Assembly: GCA_028554755.1 (NCBI GenBank)
Contig: JAPTOF010000003.1
Coordinates: 5,727,501 to 5,791,500 of the forward strand
Source of the DNA: Cordia subcordata
Lineage: Eukaryota; Streptophyta; Magnoliopsida; Boraginales; Cordiaceae
DNA length: 64,000 nt
Reading direction: 5' to 3'
The translations under genes and the position numbers were made by a program. Below, one piece after another: positions 35,289-46,504 of this stretch (position 1 is its first letter; every line of letters starts with the position of its first letter). Below the pieces are notes generated by a model. It was not told the DNA's origin. It saw only the letters and a program-made list of their open reading frames with translations, and did not search any database.

Positions 35289-36620
35289 GATGATTGATAC
35301 TTCAGATAAAGATTCTGAAAGTTCTGAAAATGGAAATCAGGTGGCAAGTACGAATAAACGTCGACTTCAAATAGGAAGTAGTGTGGCTACAGCAGCAGTT
35401 ACAAATTATTATTTGTAATATGTAATCAAGGAGGGAAAAAGAATATCACCTCTTACCGGACAAAAATGGGTAGAAGGATTGAAGAAAGGGCATGAGATGC
35501 GTTTTTTTGAGCAATTTCGAATGAGAAAACATGTGTTCAACAAATTAGTAGAGGACTTGACTCAAAAGTTTGGCTTGTAACCAACAAAATGAGTTGGCTA
35601 GATAAGGCGGTACCTATGTTTTTATACATGATTGGGCATGGAGCTTCTTATAGAGATCTCAAAGAGAGATTTCAACATTATGGAGAGACTATATGGAGGC
35701 AAGTTCATAAGGTGTTAAAAGCTGTGAGAAAGTTAGGAAATGAATATATTAGGCCAGCTGATCGTATGTTTAGAGACGCTCAAGCAATGCTCGAGGGTGA
35801 TTCAAGATATTGGTCATGGTTTAAGGATTGCATAGGAGCTATAGATGGCACTCATATTGCTATCTATGTTCCTAATGATAAAAAGATACCATTCACTGGT
35901 AGAAAGGGATATACTAGTAAAAATGTTTTAGTTGTATGTGACTTTAATATGTGCTTCACACTTGCATTGATAGGTTGAGAGGATTCAGTACATGATACTA
36001 GAATTTACTTAGATACTCTTCAAAAGCCAAAACTACAATTTCCTCGTCCACCTGAAGGTTAGACATATCCAAAATGATTTGTATTTATTTTATGGATTTT
36101 GATATATGACATTATGTTTAATATACTCTAATTGTTTCTAGGTAAATATTACCTTATTGATTCTAGATATCCTATTTTCAAGGGATACTTAAGGCCATAT
36201 AAGAACACAAGGTATCATCTTCCACAATTTAGGTTGGCTCCAACTTTCATATCACGGAATGAATTGTTTAACTATCATCACTCAAGCTTGAGAAGTTTTA
36301 TTGAAAGAATTTTTGGAGTTTGCAAAGAAAGGTGGAGAATCTTGCATAATTTGACTAATTTTGAACTTCAAATGCAATTTGCTATTATATGGGCATGTTT
36401 TGCGCTTCATAATTATATAAGAAGAGAGGACTCACCTGATATAAATATTCTAGAAAGTTTAGAGAATTTATCTGAGTTAGAGGTTAGAGAGAAAGCATCT
36501 ACTAACAATGAAGTATTGCCAACTCAAGAATGTGAAGGGTCAACTTTAGAAGATACTAAAGTGATGAAGGAAACAAGAGATGCTATTAGAGATCAATTAC
36601 CAGGACGAGTGCGTTATTAG
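35289..36620 (+). pseudogene. PIF/Harbinger DDE transposase (HARBI1-like), broken
   Basis: The N-terminal region from 35289 leads to an interrupted helix-turn-helix segment. The DDE_Tnp_4 core follows: first Asp in [11 protein letters not shown], second Asp in SVHDTRIYL, and Glu in [14 protein letters not shown]. An intron 36058-36141 (GTTAGA...CTAG) joins PPEG to [10 protein letters not shown] in phase. Stops lie near 35416, 35578 and 35976 (the last replaces a conserved Trp), and a frameshift lies near 35590. The catalytic residues survive but no full protein can be made. Confidence 0.9.
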
Positions 36621-37227
36621 TAGGCGATGTTAACGAACATTGTCATATTTTGTAACATGTAGCCAAATTTATGTTCTTCTTTCCCTTTGGAGTCTCAAAT
36701 TTGACATCTATTTGGACAACATTTTGATGTTTCAAATGTATATGAGTTTGGATTGATGATCTACTAATATTAGACAAATAATTGAAGGTATCTTTTTCCT
36801 TATATATATTTTTCTTTACCATGAAAAAGAAAAAGAAAATAATAGACATGATTTATTTAAGTTTTTTTAAGCAAAATATTTAAATTTGTAATAAAATTAT
36901 AATCTCAAATTAAATATCACATGTGTGATGAAATAAAAAAGAAAATTAAAAAACTAACAATTCATGTGTTTTTTTTAAAGATAAAAGTTAATTTTGGTAA
37001 CTACTTTTTTTACGCAAATGACAATAACTAAAAGTGTTTCTGCATGTCTTTTTTTGGTAATTTAACTAAAAAAAAGTGTTTTTACAGTTTTCTATCCAAA
37101 TAACTGTTGCAGTTCAAAAAGCACATCTCGCTGGATGAATCCAAATACAAAATAGCTTATGCTACTGCTCTTCAAAAAAAGCTCTGTAAAAAAAGCCAAT
37201 CCAAACGAGCCCTTATTGCAATTTCAA

Positions 37228-37466
37228 GCCTGTTTGGATTGGGTTTTTTTTTTTTTTCAGGAAAAAGCATTTTTTTTGCTTTAAAAAATTACATTAAATT
37301 TGTAATAACTATTTGATTTGACTTCCAAAAAAGTTGATACTCTGAAGAAAAAAAACTCAAATATAATTTTTTTTAAAAGCCAGAATTTTCAGATTCTAAA
37401 AAAAAATTATTTTTTCAAAAGCTATTAAAAAAAGGAGCTTTTTAAAAAACCAATCCAAATGGACCC
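37228..37466. mobile_element. Harbinger-related MITE (239 bp)
   Basis: The ends are inverted: GCCTGTTTGGATTGGGTTTT and, read inward from the right, GGGTCCATTTGGATTGGTTT. TTCAA is repeated on both sides (37223-37227 and 37467-37471). The TTTGGATTGG core is shared with the 4.58-kb Harbinger element that ends only 15 bp away. It has no coding capacity. Confidence 0.75.
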
Positions 37467-37597
37467 TTCAATTAAAGGTTAAGATTATTATCGGTTAGAT
37501 AAGCAAGAAGTAAAAGAAACGTACCAAATTACATAACCATTAGAAAATAAAAGAAATCTATCAAGTGAAATAAACATTAGATAGAAATTTGTCAAGT

Positions 37598-38040
37598 TTT
37601 TTTTCCCCCTTTTTCTTTCTTTCTTTACGAACATCATGAAATTTTATTGCGCTACATAAAGAAATTACACTAAAAAGGTATAGAATCAACATATGCCTCC
37701 ATCTTACCTATGAGATGGACAATCCCATCTCTTATAATCAACCTAAGTACGAAACAGGAGAAACATAGCACAACCATATGCCCTAAGGCTTAAAAGACAA
37801 CCTAATCATTATACAATTACATATATTTGATAGTTCCTCAATTCATGCGCAAATAAAGAAACTCCAACTTATCCAATATCACAATTGCCCTAAGCAAACC
37901 CATCCCTTCACAATTGTACATCGTTCTCAAACCCCAACCTTTGGACCCTTAATTTACAAGAAATTTGCTGCTTGATTAGCTTCCCTCCCAATGTGAGTGA
38001 TCATCAAATGCGCCTGATAAGCATGTCCAAAAGGACGCAT
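37598..38040 (-). pseudogene. 5'-truncated LINE (RNase H end)
   Basis: A pyrimidine-rich T run at 37598-37628 marks the reversed poly-A tail. Read on the minus strand, about 38025-37960 encodes HAYQAHLMITHIGREANQA, the end of a LINE RNase H-like domain (HIGREAN motif). The rest is untranslated tail. No target duplication was found. Confidence 0.6.
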
Positions 38041-38532
38041 AAACTCTAATTTACCTCAACACCTTAACCAATTACACCACAGGTTGAGCACCCATTTCAA
38101 AACATGATTGGGACGCAATTGCTTACAAATTTTGGGAAAAAATTTTAGTTTTTATAAATTTAAAATTAAAAACTATAATTGCAAATTTGTAACATGGTCA
38201 AAAAAGATCCCATATATAGATGACTATAAAAGTACAATATTAATGAAGAGTTCAAGACAATATAAAGTTGGAAGCAGTACCAAATACTAAATTAAAACAT
38301 ATAAATGATCCATATACCGAAGCCATTATGCTAACTACCTATTATTCGAGCTTTTAGTTCAATAAAAGAAAACATTATCGAGGACAAACTGTGGTGCTAC
38401 ATCATAGATGCAACTATTTTTTAGGGGTTGCAGTAAAAATTAAAAAATGTCAAAGTGAAAACCAAACCTCTAATGCGAGGAGAGGACTACACGTCACTGA
38501 CTTCCTTGGCAAAATAGCTCCAAATAATTTAT

Positions 38533-38650
38533 AGCCTGTTTGGTTAAGCTTATTTGAGACTTATAAGCTACAAACAGTAAAAGGTATACAAAGAGGTATT
38601 TTTTTTAAGTGCTTATAAACAGCAAAATAAGCAAAGCCAAACAGGCTCCT
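38533..38650. mobile_element. Short Tourist-like MITE (about 118 bp)
   Basis: The left end AGCCTGTTTGGTTAAGCTTA and the right end GCAAAGCCAAACAGGCTC form an inverted repeat of the same type as the MITEs at 2531 and 12849. A further partial end (CCAAACAGGCTAGCTTA) lies just right at about 38672. The target duplication is unclear. Confidence 0.6.
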
Positions 38651-39780
38651 AGAGTGGTGATTGTCAAGCCAAACAGGCTAGCTTACCATTTCGAATAAAA
38701 TTATTTTTGAAGAAAAAGAATGAAAGTATAAACATCATATAACCAAGTGTAACCAAAAGCCCCTAAACTTACAGTTGTATTGTAAACTGCTTAGAATGAA
38801 TAAACACCAAACTAAAACTTACCACGTTACCTTTTATATTTTTCAAAAAGTGGTACATAATCTTCTACTTTTAACTTTTTTGTCCAAATCAACTTTTTAT
38901 GCATTATATGAGCTCTTTTTTTTTTTTTTGTAATATATGAGTGTTAAAACTTGCTACTGTATCTTTTTCACAAAAGTACCATTATTTTCAACTAATGGTG
39001 CAAATAATAACAAAAAAAAGGTGATTTATGCCACCTTTTGAAAAGAACAAGGGGCTTATATGGTAAGTTTTAAAACACATGAGTAATCAATTAATTAGAC
39101 AATCCACAAGGAGATAGGGCAATTTTGTACATTTTACCCTTATCTTTGTATTATTTTGTTGATTCAATATATTATTTCTAATTTCGCTTTTAGACTTGTC
39201 AAAATTAGGATTGAGCCTATGAATATAATGACTGAGATTTAAATAGCCCCTGGGATGCATAAGGAGAAGTGAAGACGTTAATGAGTTGTATATTAAGTTG
39301 TATTTTTATTTTTGCTTTAGATTGTGTATCTTTATTTATATTTTAGATCATGTACTTTATTTATATTTTAAAATTTGAACTATCTTATACTTTGAGTTTA
39401 GTTATAGATTTTTTGTATTTCGAAATTTAGGTTACATATTTTTATTTGCATTTTAATTTGATAAGTGTTATGTTAAAATTAATTTTACAATTTTTAAAAT
39501 TTTTTTTGGAGATTCCCCAATTTTTTACTGATTTTTCTTTATTTTCTATTTCTCCAAAAATTATATTTCCCAGGTGAATTGTGCGGCGGAAGAACGGAAT
39601 AAAATCTTTGTTAGTAGCACTGCCATAGCCCACTGCTTTATCTTTCTCCACACACACCTTTGCTGCTTCCACATCAAAGTTCAAGCGCTGCAAATTCATA
39701 AGAGACAAACTAATCAAATTGTTACTACACCACCTTCAAATTCACACACACACACACAAAACACACAGAAGAATAAGTTA

Positions 39781-42700
39781 ATGGTGGGTGAAGGCAAGCA
39801 AGGGTTGTTAATGGGGTTGGACACGAGTCAAAACCCAATAGCACAAGTCCAAGCCAAGCTCAAAGAGTTGGAGAATGGCTTCAAATCATGGCTGGCCAAG
39901 CAATCTTTGTCCGTCGAAGCGGCCGTCGTCACCGCCACCAGCGCCTCCCAGGGCGCCGCCATCGGCGCCTTCATGGGCACCCTCACCAATGATGTTTCCT
40001 CCTCTTTCCCTACTCCTCCACCTGGGTCTCCCAACTTCAATCCTCAGGCTATGGCTTCCCTCAAACAAGCCCAGGTCCTTTTCTTATTTACACTGAATAT
40101 TTTCTCCTTTTTTTTTTTTTTACTAATTATGTTATGTTTTAGAAAGTAGAGGCGGATTAAAATTGAAAATTCATGTTTTACTTGAACATTTTTTTTTCTG
40201 TATGTGTTTAATTTTCTGTATCAGTAATTTTGTTTATTGTATATGGGTGTTATGGTGTTGATTTCCATATGGCATGTCTAAGATGATGGATGATGGGGCT
40301 TGTTATAAGTTGTCTTCCTTAGGTGCTGAAAATTGTGTTTTGGCATCATGGTATGCAGAGAAATGTATGTTTTCGTGTTGATTGTAAGTTGGCATTAGCG
40401 TTAATGTTGAAAAAACATCAAGATTTGATAAGTAGGATTCGAGGTGCTTCTTCAGTCGCTTGGTCTGAATAGGCAGAAGTTAAGGTCTTCCTTGCCGTCC
40501 ATAGAGTACCTGCGCATCGAATAAGCCAACTTCTAGTAATGGTGGCGCATGATTCTCTGATTTCCCAATTAAATTACTTTGTAGTTAAATACCTTCTGAT
40601 CACTAAGTGCACTTGTCAATATATCTAGAAAGTGCCTAGTAACGTTATTTGGCGTAGGAATTTCTAGAGAGTTTTGCTAAATTTCATATTATTGGTCAAA
40701 AATAACTTATAAGCTCTCAGTTGTTTGGCTAAGCTTCTTTTCAGTGTGAGCTGTTATGCGTCCAAGCCCACAATTAGGCTTATCAGAAAAACTCTTTTAG
40801 TAGGACTCAAGTCTGGAGCTTTTAGAGAAGTTTAGGCAAAAACCCTCTTACTTTTCTCTTTTCGGTAATGTCCCTCACTATATCTCCTAATTGGGTAGTA
40901 AGTGTGGTTAACGCTGTATTTATGTACTTACAGGCTCTTGCAGGAGGTCCATTGGTCCAAGCCCGAAATTTTGCTGTAATGACAGGGGTTAATGCTGGCA
41001 TTTCGTGTGTCCTCAAGAGATTAAGAGGGAAGGAAGATGTTCAATCCAGGTATGCTTTTGATGGGACCGTTAAACCATCTATATCTAACTTCCTCAAGTT
41101 CAATTCTTGAGCAATCATTGTATGCAACAAAAGAAAAGACTGATGCATACTACTGAAATGTATTCACTTTATCCTTTCACATTCTGCATATGCTTTATGT
41201 TCCTGTCTTCACTGCATGACAATGTTTCTCTCTTTACTGCATAACAATGTTTTCTTATTGGTTGCTTATCTTGTACCACCTCTTGGTTGCATTAGTGTGG
41301 GATGCGAGTTCTTGAGTTTTTTCTTTTGTATGCTAGTATGCTATTATGTGTGAAAGAACCTTCATTTTTATCAAACTCTATATATGACACATATCATAGA
41401 AGGATTGCATTTGAGGTCTGCGTCCTTTGCTTTTGCTCTGTGAACTTTGATTGGTCAAAACTTGGATAAGCTACGCCACTAACAATTTATGTTGTTACAA
41501 GGAATGAAGGAGTAACGGGCAGCGATTAATTTTGCTTCGATTAGTAAATTAATCAGCTCACAGCCTCACAGGATAAAACAACTACTCGAGGTTTTGAGTT
41601 CTAGAGAGTTAATTTTATCAGATGTCTGTTGACTGACCTCTACACGCAGAATATATTATTGCTCTGTCCACATCTTTCCCCAGATACCATCTATGTATTT
41701 GACTTGAACTGTACATTTTTCTTGCCTCTGACTAGCATTCCATCTATGTATTTGAATTGAACTGTACATTTTTCTTGCCTCTTACTAGCATTCCATCTAT
41801 GTATTTGAATTGAACTGTACATTTTTCTTGCCTCTTACTAGCATTCTAATTGAACTGTACATTTTTCTTGCCTCTTACTAGCATTCCATCTATGTATTTG
41901 AATTGAACTGTACATTTTTCTTGCCTCTTACTAGCATTCTTTGATAACCATGCTTAGTCCTAGTACTTTATAATGATGGTTGAGAACCATGTTTGATTCA
42001 GTAATGGAGCTAATGTATGCAGATTCTCTAAAGAACTGTAGAGCCAGAGTGTCATATTTTTGGGCTGTGCACCTCTTGTTTTTCTCCACCTACTCTTCTT
42101 TTTGCAAATGCTTGCCATTTTTGATTGACACTGTTATCCATGAAAATTGTTGACCTCACTGTTGCAGTATGGTGGCGGCTTTTGGTTCTGGAACCATGTT
42201 CTCATTAGTAAGCGGTATGGGTGGCCCAAATCAGGCGGCCAATGCTGTTGTTTCTGGCCTTTTCTTTGCAGTTGTTCAAGGTGGACTTTTTCAGGTGATA
42301 TGTTCGTTGCTACTTTGCAGTTATCTCGATTTCATATGGACAAATATATATCCACAGAGCTTTGTTCGGCTTAAAATTTTTGCTGATTTAATTGCTTCAT
42401 GTCTAAAGATATTTTTAATTTGAATTTTACTGTCACTTACTAATAGCTAATTGTCTATCTACAATTTTTCTGAAATCTTTTACTTGTTTCTCTGCTTCTT
42501 GAGTTTTATTAACGAGATTCTCCTGTTTGAAATTGAACAATTTGAATTTCTGTTGGCTTTTTCAAAATAATGTTCACTTACTTCAAATAGAAACTTTCAT
42601 CAACTATTGAATCTACATAATATAACTAACATACTTTGTGGGGACTCTGTACTCTCCTAGTTACCAACTTTTTAAATGTATCAAAACCCAGAACCATGCT

Positions 42701-43406
42701 TTGACCTCATCTTATATTCCAATTCTTCTATAAGTATACTCCAATTCTCCTATTATGTTCCACTCCAATTCTTGTCTTTGTTTCCATGTTGATATGAGAC
42801 ATTCAGTTTGGAAGGGAGGGGGATTATTCTTCCCTTTGTACTGGGGAGGTATTCACAGTCTCATACAATTCTTCTTCTGTTTTTTTTTTTTTTTGTCTCA
42901 TACAATTCATAAACTTTGTTTTTGATATATCATGATGATAATACCATCATAATTATGTTGGTCTTCGCACTTTTTGTCCTAAAGATAACTTTCCATTTGT
43001 CATACAGCTTGGACAGAAGTTCTCACAACCACCATCAGAAGATGTTTACTATGTCAAAACAAGATCCATGTTATCAAGTCTTGGCCTGCAGAAGTATGAA
43101 AAGAATTTCAAGAAAGGCTTATTAACAGACAGCACACTGCCTTTACTTAATGATAGGCAAGTATTCAGTCTACCATTCTAGGTTTTTACCACTAAATTCA
43201 TGGATATGATAGTGACCTTTTTTATCTGCTTTGAAATTTTTCAGTGCTCTTAGAGATGTGAATATTCCTCCTGGACCTAGGCTACTCATTCTTGATAGCA
43301 TACACAGGTCTGAATCATGCTTTATCTGAGGTGAAATCCATCATTTTGGTGTGTGAAAATACTGACTGAGATACTTGTCTTTAGGGATGCAGAACTCAAA
43401 AGGTAA
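39781..43406 (+). CDS. HP30: HP30-type chloroplast inner-envelope import translocase subunit
   Basis: Exons 39781-40074, 40934-41049, 42168-42294, 43008-43156, 43245-43307 and 43385-43406 give 256 aa, close to Arabidopsis HP30-1 and HP30-2 (about 260). Residues about 45-175 form the Tim17/22/23 (PRAT) domain with four Gly/Ala-rich membrane segments (QGAAIGAFMGTL, NFAVMTGVNAGISCVL, MVAAFGSGTMFSLVSG, AVVSGLFFAVVQGGLF). Residues about 185-250 form the SAM domain that is special to HP30 (LSSLGLQKYEKNFKKGLLTDSTLPLLND). In Arabidopsis HP30 works with HP20 in the inner envelope to import proteins without a cleavable transit peptide; that role here is inferred. Exon 4 ends GATAG before GCAAGT, a GC donor with otherwise perfect consensus. 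Intron 2 carries a 53-bp minisatellite. The LSU-like gene follows in convergent orientation, 678 bp away. Confidence 0.93.
41687..41938 (+). repeat. 53-bp minisatellite in HP30 intron 2
   Basis: Five direct copies start at 41687, 41740, 41793, 41846 and 41886. Four are 53 bp, and the fourth is shortened to 40 bp by loss of its first part. Each contains GAACTGTACATTTTTCTTGC and ends CTAGCATT. Copies 2, 3 and 5 are nearly identical, so the expansion is recent. Confidence 0.92.
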
Positions 43407-44084
43407 ATGACAAGGATGCCGCTGAAGCACTGTTTTTGGAGTCCTTGCTCATGGCAATTATGGATTTTTGGGTGAGGGAGTTTCCTCTATAAAGGGGGAT
43501 ATTTCCAGTTTTGCCTCTGAATATTATGTTTCGCAGTAATACAATTTGGTTGGTCAAAATTTTAGCACGAAAGATTGGTTTTAGTTGTGTGGTTGCTGAT
43601 GATTCTGTCAAATCCAACGGAGATTACAGTTCTGCTGTTATTTAAAATGTACCTTGTGGTTGCCCTTTCAACTTTTTCCCCTGTTATAATTCTTAGGTGA
43701 TTTTGGCACATGTGGTTCCACTTAGGTGAAGAATTTTTAGTAGTTGATATTCAGTTATTTCAGGGGGTTATTTCAACAGTTCCAAATCTGGAATTAAACA
43801 ACGGAGGAAAAGAGGAAAACATATCTATTAGGCAACAACATGATGAGAATGATTCATGTCAGTCTCCGAACCACCAAACTAAACAATGCTAATATTGAAA
43901 TTTGAAAGTGTTACTCAGCAGAATGAAGCATCTTTCGTAACATCATAACGTTAAAAAAGAGACTTCTGCTGCTGAAATATTCATCAGATGATTATGAATT
44001 TATCATATCACTTGAGAGCCAATCTCCGGCCGGCTCAAGGGGACCTTTGCACGCCTGCGTTACCTTTGTGTCTGCCTAGCAACC
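43407..44084. other. Convergent 3' flanks of HP30 and LSU-like genes
   Basis: It contains the 3'UTRs of both genes. A 60-codon frame at 43710-43892 shows no family resemblance. No repeat or RNA gene is visible. Confidence 0.55.
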
Positions 44085-44417
44085 CTAGTGATCATTGACG
44101 GATTGGAGAAGCTTTTGTGCAGCCATAAGCTGCTCCATTAATGAAATGATGTGGGTCCTGTGAGCCAGTGCCTGGTGGACAGCTTCAGCCTCAAGCTCAG
44201 AAAGCTGAGAGCAAAGCCTCTCCTCAGCCTCCTCAGCCACCTTAAGCCTTTCTTGTACTCTTAACAATTCTTGTCTCATTTTCTCCTCTGTTTCGAGCCT
44301 CTTGAGCAACTCCTTCTCCAACTCTTCATTTCTTCTCCTCAACACCTCCTGATCAGCTTGGTTCTGAAACCTTGTTTCTGCAGAGGACTCCAACATATTT
44401 GGATCTGTACGTCGCAC
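44085..44417 (-). CDS. LSU: RESPONSE TO LOW SULFUR (LSU) family coiled-coil protein
   Basis: A single 110-aa frame without introns, as is usual for this family of about 90-110 aa. Residues about 22-95 form one coiled coil rich in Leu, Glu, Arg and Lys (LRRRNEELEKELLKRLE, MRQELLRVQERLKVAEEAEE). The family core ERLCSQLSELEAEAV is followed by SLMEQLMAAQKLL near the C-terminus. There is no signal or membrane segment, so it acts in cytosol or nucleus. LSU proteins (UP9 in tobacco) rise under sulfur shortage and act as dimerising hub proteins with many partners. A TATA box (44569-44578) predicts a 5'UTR of about 120 nt. The basic N-terminal MRRTDPNM part is longer than in most relatives I recall. 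The assignment is from sequence pattern only, and other small plant coiled-coil proteins are the alternative. Confidence 0.8.
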   Translation of the reverse strand: MRRTDPNMLESSAETRFQNQADQEVLRRRNEELEKELLKRLETEEKMRQELLRVQERLKVAEEAEERLCSQLSELEAEAVHQALAHRTHIISLMEQLMAAQKLLQSVNDH

Positions 44418-44568
44418 CGAACAATCAAATCCCGTTGGGGGACGGGGGCTTGGGTTGGAGGTGGCCGGTCAAGAAAGAAAAATGATTGAATGTTGTATGC
44501 TCTCCAATTCGGCCTGGCTAAGGATGTTGGCAAGATTAACTGATGAAGATATTGTTCTTTGAACACAC

Positions 44569-44578
44569 TATTTTTATA
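44569..44578 (-). promoter_or_regulatory. TATA box of the LSU-like gene
   Basis: On the minus strand this reads TATAAAAATA, 151 bases before the start codon, and is the best TATA match upstream of the gene. It places transcription start near 44540. Confidence 0.6.
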
Positions 44579-44645
44579 GTCTCACAATAAGTTTTGTGTG
44601 TCCAGGTTGGATGTATTATTGGCCACATTCTTAGTTTCTACCAGA

Positions 44646-44731
44646 GATTGCATGATATTGTACTTGGTATGCATTTCTGGCTTTATTAGATTGCATGATA
44701 TTGTACTTGATATGCATTTCTGGCTTTATTC
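44646..44731 (+). repeat. Tandem duplication, 43-bp unit
   Basis: Two nearly identical adjacent copies contain GATTGCATGATATTGTACTT and GATATGCATTTCTGGCTTTA (first copy GGTATGC). They lie in the LSU-like upstream region, about 230 bp from the start codon. Confidence 0.85.
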
Positions 44732-46061
44732 GGTTTTGATCCTATCCACCATTTCGGAATGTTAAGAGTGATTAACAAGCTCGTTTCAATTGACTTTTTT
44801 TTAAGGGAACATAATAGTTTGAGGGGGGGAGTTTGGCAAATATGGAAATATAGCTTAAACTTTAAAATTTTTAATATAAAAACTTAAACTTAGGAGAGAG
44901 TGACTATGATCGTAAGTAACAATGTTAAATTTATCTTGGCACTCTTTTTCCATCCAAATTGATCCTGCAAAGAATCAGATATTCCAACGGTGACTTTCTT
45001 CGGCAAGCTTCTGCTTGCAAGAATGGAAAAACTAGGCACCGGTGTGGTACCGACCAAAAAATCGCTGATGCTTAAGTCATCTTTTGTCTTAGGAAAAGTC
45101 TAGGTATATATTACCTGGGGAAGAGTGGAATTACCTTATTTAGACGCATGAAGGTCCTGTTTATAAATTATGATTGGGGACACATGTCTCATCCACCTGA
45201 ACCACTTGGAGATGGTCAGACGTAATAAAGGCTCCATCGGGTCCCTCGTCCAGATGATCAGTCAAGCCCATCTCACGGCCTCATCTCCCGATTATAACTT
45301 GTACCTCGTCAGGATATTCCCAATCGTCCGCTAGCATTGTTCGATCCCTCGTCACAAATATTTTTTGCATTTTATTTTCCTTTCATACTTTAGGTAGGTT
45401 TTCTTACATGTAATTCTAAACCTATGAGGCATATTAGCACAAACCTATAAATTGTAAATTATCATGTGTATGTCTACCTATATAAAATTTGGATTTTTTT
45501 TGTGAGCTATTGGAATAGACACTAATTTACATATTTTTTCTGTTACTAAGTATGGAAATTAATTGATTATGAAAACAGTGGAAAAATTAAAATATTTTGA
45601 GTATAGAAATATTTAAATAGTCATTTTCAATATAATTGAAGTGGATCTCACTATTTTAAAATATCCATATAATACTCAATGTTCCCAAGCATAGTAAAAA
45701 GATCTCTATTATTTTAAAAATATTTATATTAATTCTTAATATTTTATAAATTTATTTAAATTAGTCTTTTTCGTCATAGAAAATGAGTAACACAATAGGA
45801 TAATTTTACAAATTAAACATTAATAGTCTCTCTCGTAATGTTGGAAGATAAATAATTTTTTCTTTTAAAACCTGGAATTTTGGATATCTTTCTTTTGTTG
45901 CTTATTTTGGTCACTGTGAACACAAAGCGTTTACAGATTATGTTATTAACTATATCAAATGGCCATTTTGGAACTTGGGATATGCATGGATAGTCATAGC
46001 TATCATTTTAATAGCCTTCCTTTTTATTTTTCTTTCCAATTTTTGCCAGAAGAGTGACTCA
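44732..46061. other. Intergenic, no gene recognised
   Basis: A less AT-rich patch at 45000-45360 (for example CTCGTCCAGATGATCAG) has the texture of a transposon or LTR fragment, but I found no matching partner. The rest is AT-rich and featureless. Confidence 0.4.
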
Positions 46062-46258
46062 GAACATATTTGGATTGATTTTTCCTTAAAAAATACATTT
46101 TCATAAAAGGTACCTTTTTTCTTAATATATATTTTAATTGACTTTAAAAAGCACTCAAATTAAATTTTTAAAAAATTAAAAATTTTAGCTTCTTAAAATA
46201 TTTTTAAAATAATTATACAAAGAGCACTTATTTTATAAATCAATCCATGCAGACCCTT
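46062..46258. mobile_element. Harbinger-related MITE (about 197 bp)
   Basis: The left end contains CATATTTGGATTGATTTTTC and the right, read inward, GGGTCTGCATGGATTGATTT. The interior has the AAAAGC/TTTTTAAAA blocks also seen in the MITE at 37228. No coding capacity. The target duplication is not clear. Confidence 0.5.
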
Positions 46259-46450
46259 ATACGATAGCCTCTCTCTGTACAATACATGTCAAGAGAACTC
46301 ACATAGGTGATATATACAATAATGTCAAAGATGATTTACTATATAGGAGATCAACCATAAATTAGTGTATAATTGAATAAATTTGTGAAAGTTTTAGCTT
46401 TTCATGGATGGTATTAGTTAATATAGAAAATTTATTAATATATATAAATA

Positions 46451-46452
<2 letters not shown>

Positions 46453-46501
<49 letters not shown>

Positions 46502-46504
46502 GTA
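46453..46504. repeat. (TA)n microsatellite
   Basis: About 20 TA units ending in TATATGTATATGTA. It forms the left flank and target duplication of the hAT-like element. Confidence 0.9.

Larger units (their letters stand above)
32630..37212 (+). mobile_element. PIF/Harbinger DNA transposon (4.58 kb), inactive
   Basis: TTA at 32627-32629 and 37213-37215 is the 3-bp target duplication of this superfamily. The ends share GTTTGGATTGGCTTTTTTTA in inverted orientation. A second internal copy of the end motif lies near 32705. The element carries both expected genes in the same orientation: a Myb/SANT-like protein (34055-35075) and a DDE transposase (35289-36620). Both are broken. CT/AC-rich repeats at 32910-32965 lie near the left end. 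Confidence 0.92.
37467..39780. other. Intergenic with LINE relic, MITE and HP30 upstream region
   Basis: It contains a minus-strand LINE remnant (37598-38040) and a short MITE (38533-38650), listed separately. The stretch 39570-39780 is the likely HP30 leader, with CA repeats at about 39743-39770. An open frame runs in phase into HP30 from 39574, but the homologous start is at 39781. Confidence 0.5.

Noticed and set aside
39574..39780. In-frame N-terminal extension of HP30
   Set aside because: The extension has no transit-peptide character and HP30 homologues begin at the MVG start; the region has CA-rich leader composition.
44339..44566. 75-codon upstream frame overlapping the LSU-like start on the minus strand
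   Set aside because: Its ATG (44566) lies only three bases from the TATA box at 44569-44578, upstream of the predicted transcription start near 44540, so it is probably not in the mRNA.
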